Of a DNA stretch of 64,000 nt, positions 63,998 to 64,000 are shown in pieces; the first letter of the stretch is position 1, and every line of letters starts with the position of its first letter. The stretch is taken from the NCBI GenBank assembly GCA_016785225.1, contig JAFBJZ010000616.1, forward strand, positions 186,001-250,000, read 5' to 3'. A model generated the notes under the pieces. That model searched no databases. It saw nothing but the letters and a program-made list of their open reading frames with translations, and was not told where the DNA came from. The DNA is from Psettodes erumei. Lineage: Eukaryota; Chordata; Actinopteri; Pleuronectiformes; Psettodidae. The position numbers were made by a program, and so were the translations under genes.

Positions 63998-64000
63998 CTG

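Overview
This is a vertebrate, almost certainly percomorph-like teleost, genomic window. The evidence is spliced protein-coding genes with GT-AG introns, several introns of only 88-130 bp, very dense CA/TG microsatellites, and dispersed repeats of the AT-rich 'taatcgattaatc' kind that are common in ray-finned fish. No bacterial or viral genes, rRNA, tRNA or CRISPR arrays were seen.

Layout. (1) 1-20.4 kb, GC- and CpG-rich, minus strand: the 5' part of skil (SnoN, a SKI-family co-repressor of SMADs). The first coding exon is 16360-17481. A long repeat-filled intron runs down to about 109, with a candidate next exon at 31-108. A CpG-rich, promoter-like stretch lies at about 18.7-20.4 kb. (2) 20.4-25.5 kb: AT-rich intergenic DNA with repeats. 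(3) 25.5-50.1 kb, minus strand: the complete prkci gene (atypical protein kinase C iota). Its 18 coding exons join without a frame break into 588 codons. (4) 50.1-53.3 kb: the head-to-head interval between prkci and phc3. (5) 53303-59837, plus strand: the complete phc3 gene (polyhomeotic-like 3, a Polycomb PRC1 subunit), 14 coding exons and 921 codons, with a polyA signal at 60351. (6) about 61.3-64.0 kb, minus strand: the C-terminal half of dapk3 (ZIP kinase), running off the window.

The order and orientation skil-prkci (same strand) and phc3 (opposite strand, head to head with prkci) match what I know of human 3q26 (SKIL-PRKCI-PHC3). This supports the calls and shows an old linkage. The dapk3 neighbour is not part of that human block (human DAPK3 is on 19p13), so the phc3-dapk3 junction marks a rearrangement between lineages.

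The genes have related themes but do not form an operon-like system. skil acts in TGF-beta/SMAD repression, prkci in PAR-complex cell polarity, phc3 in chromatin repression and dapk3 in actomyosin and cell-death signalling. I found no evidence of an undescribed system. The most interesting sequence-level observations are: long CA/UG dinucleotide arrays placed next to splice sites in prkci and phc3; a candidate extra skil exon at the window edge; a candidate upstream first exon of phc3; and a family of degenerate AT-rich interspersed repeats.
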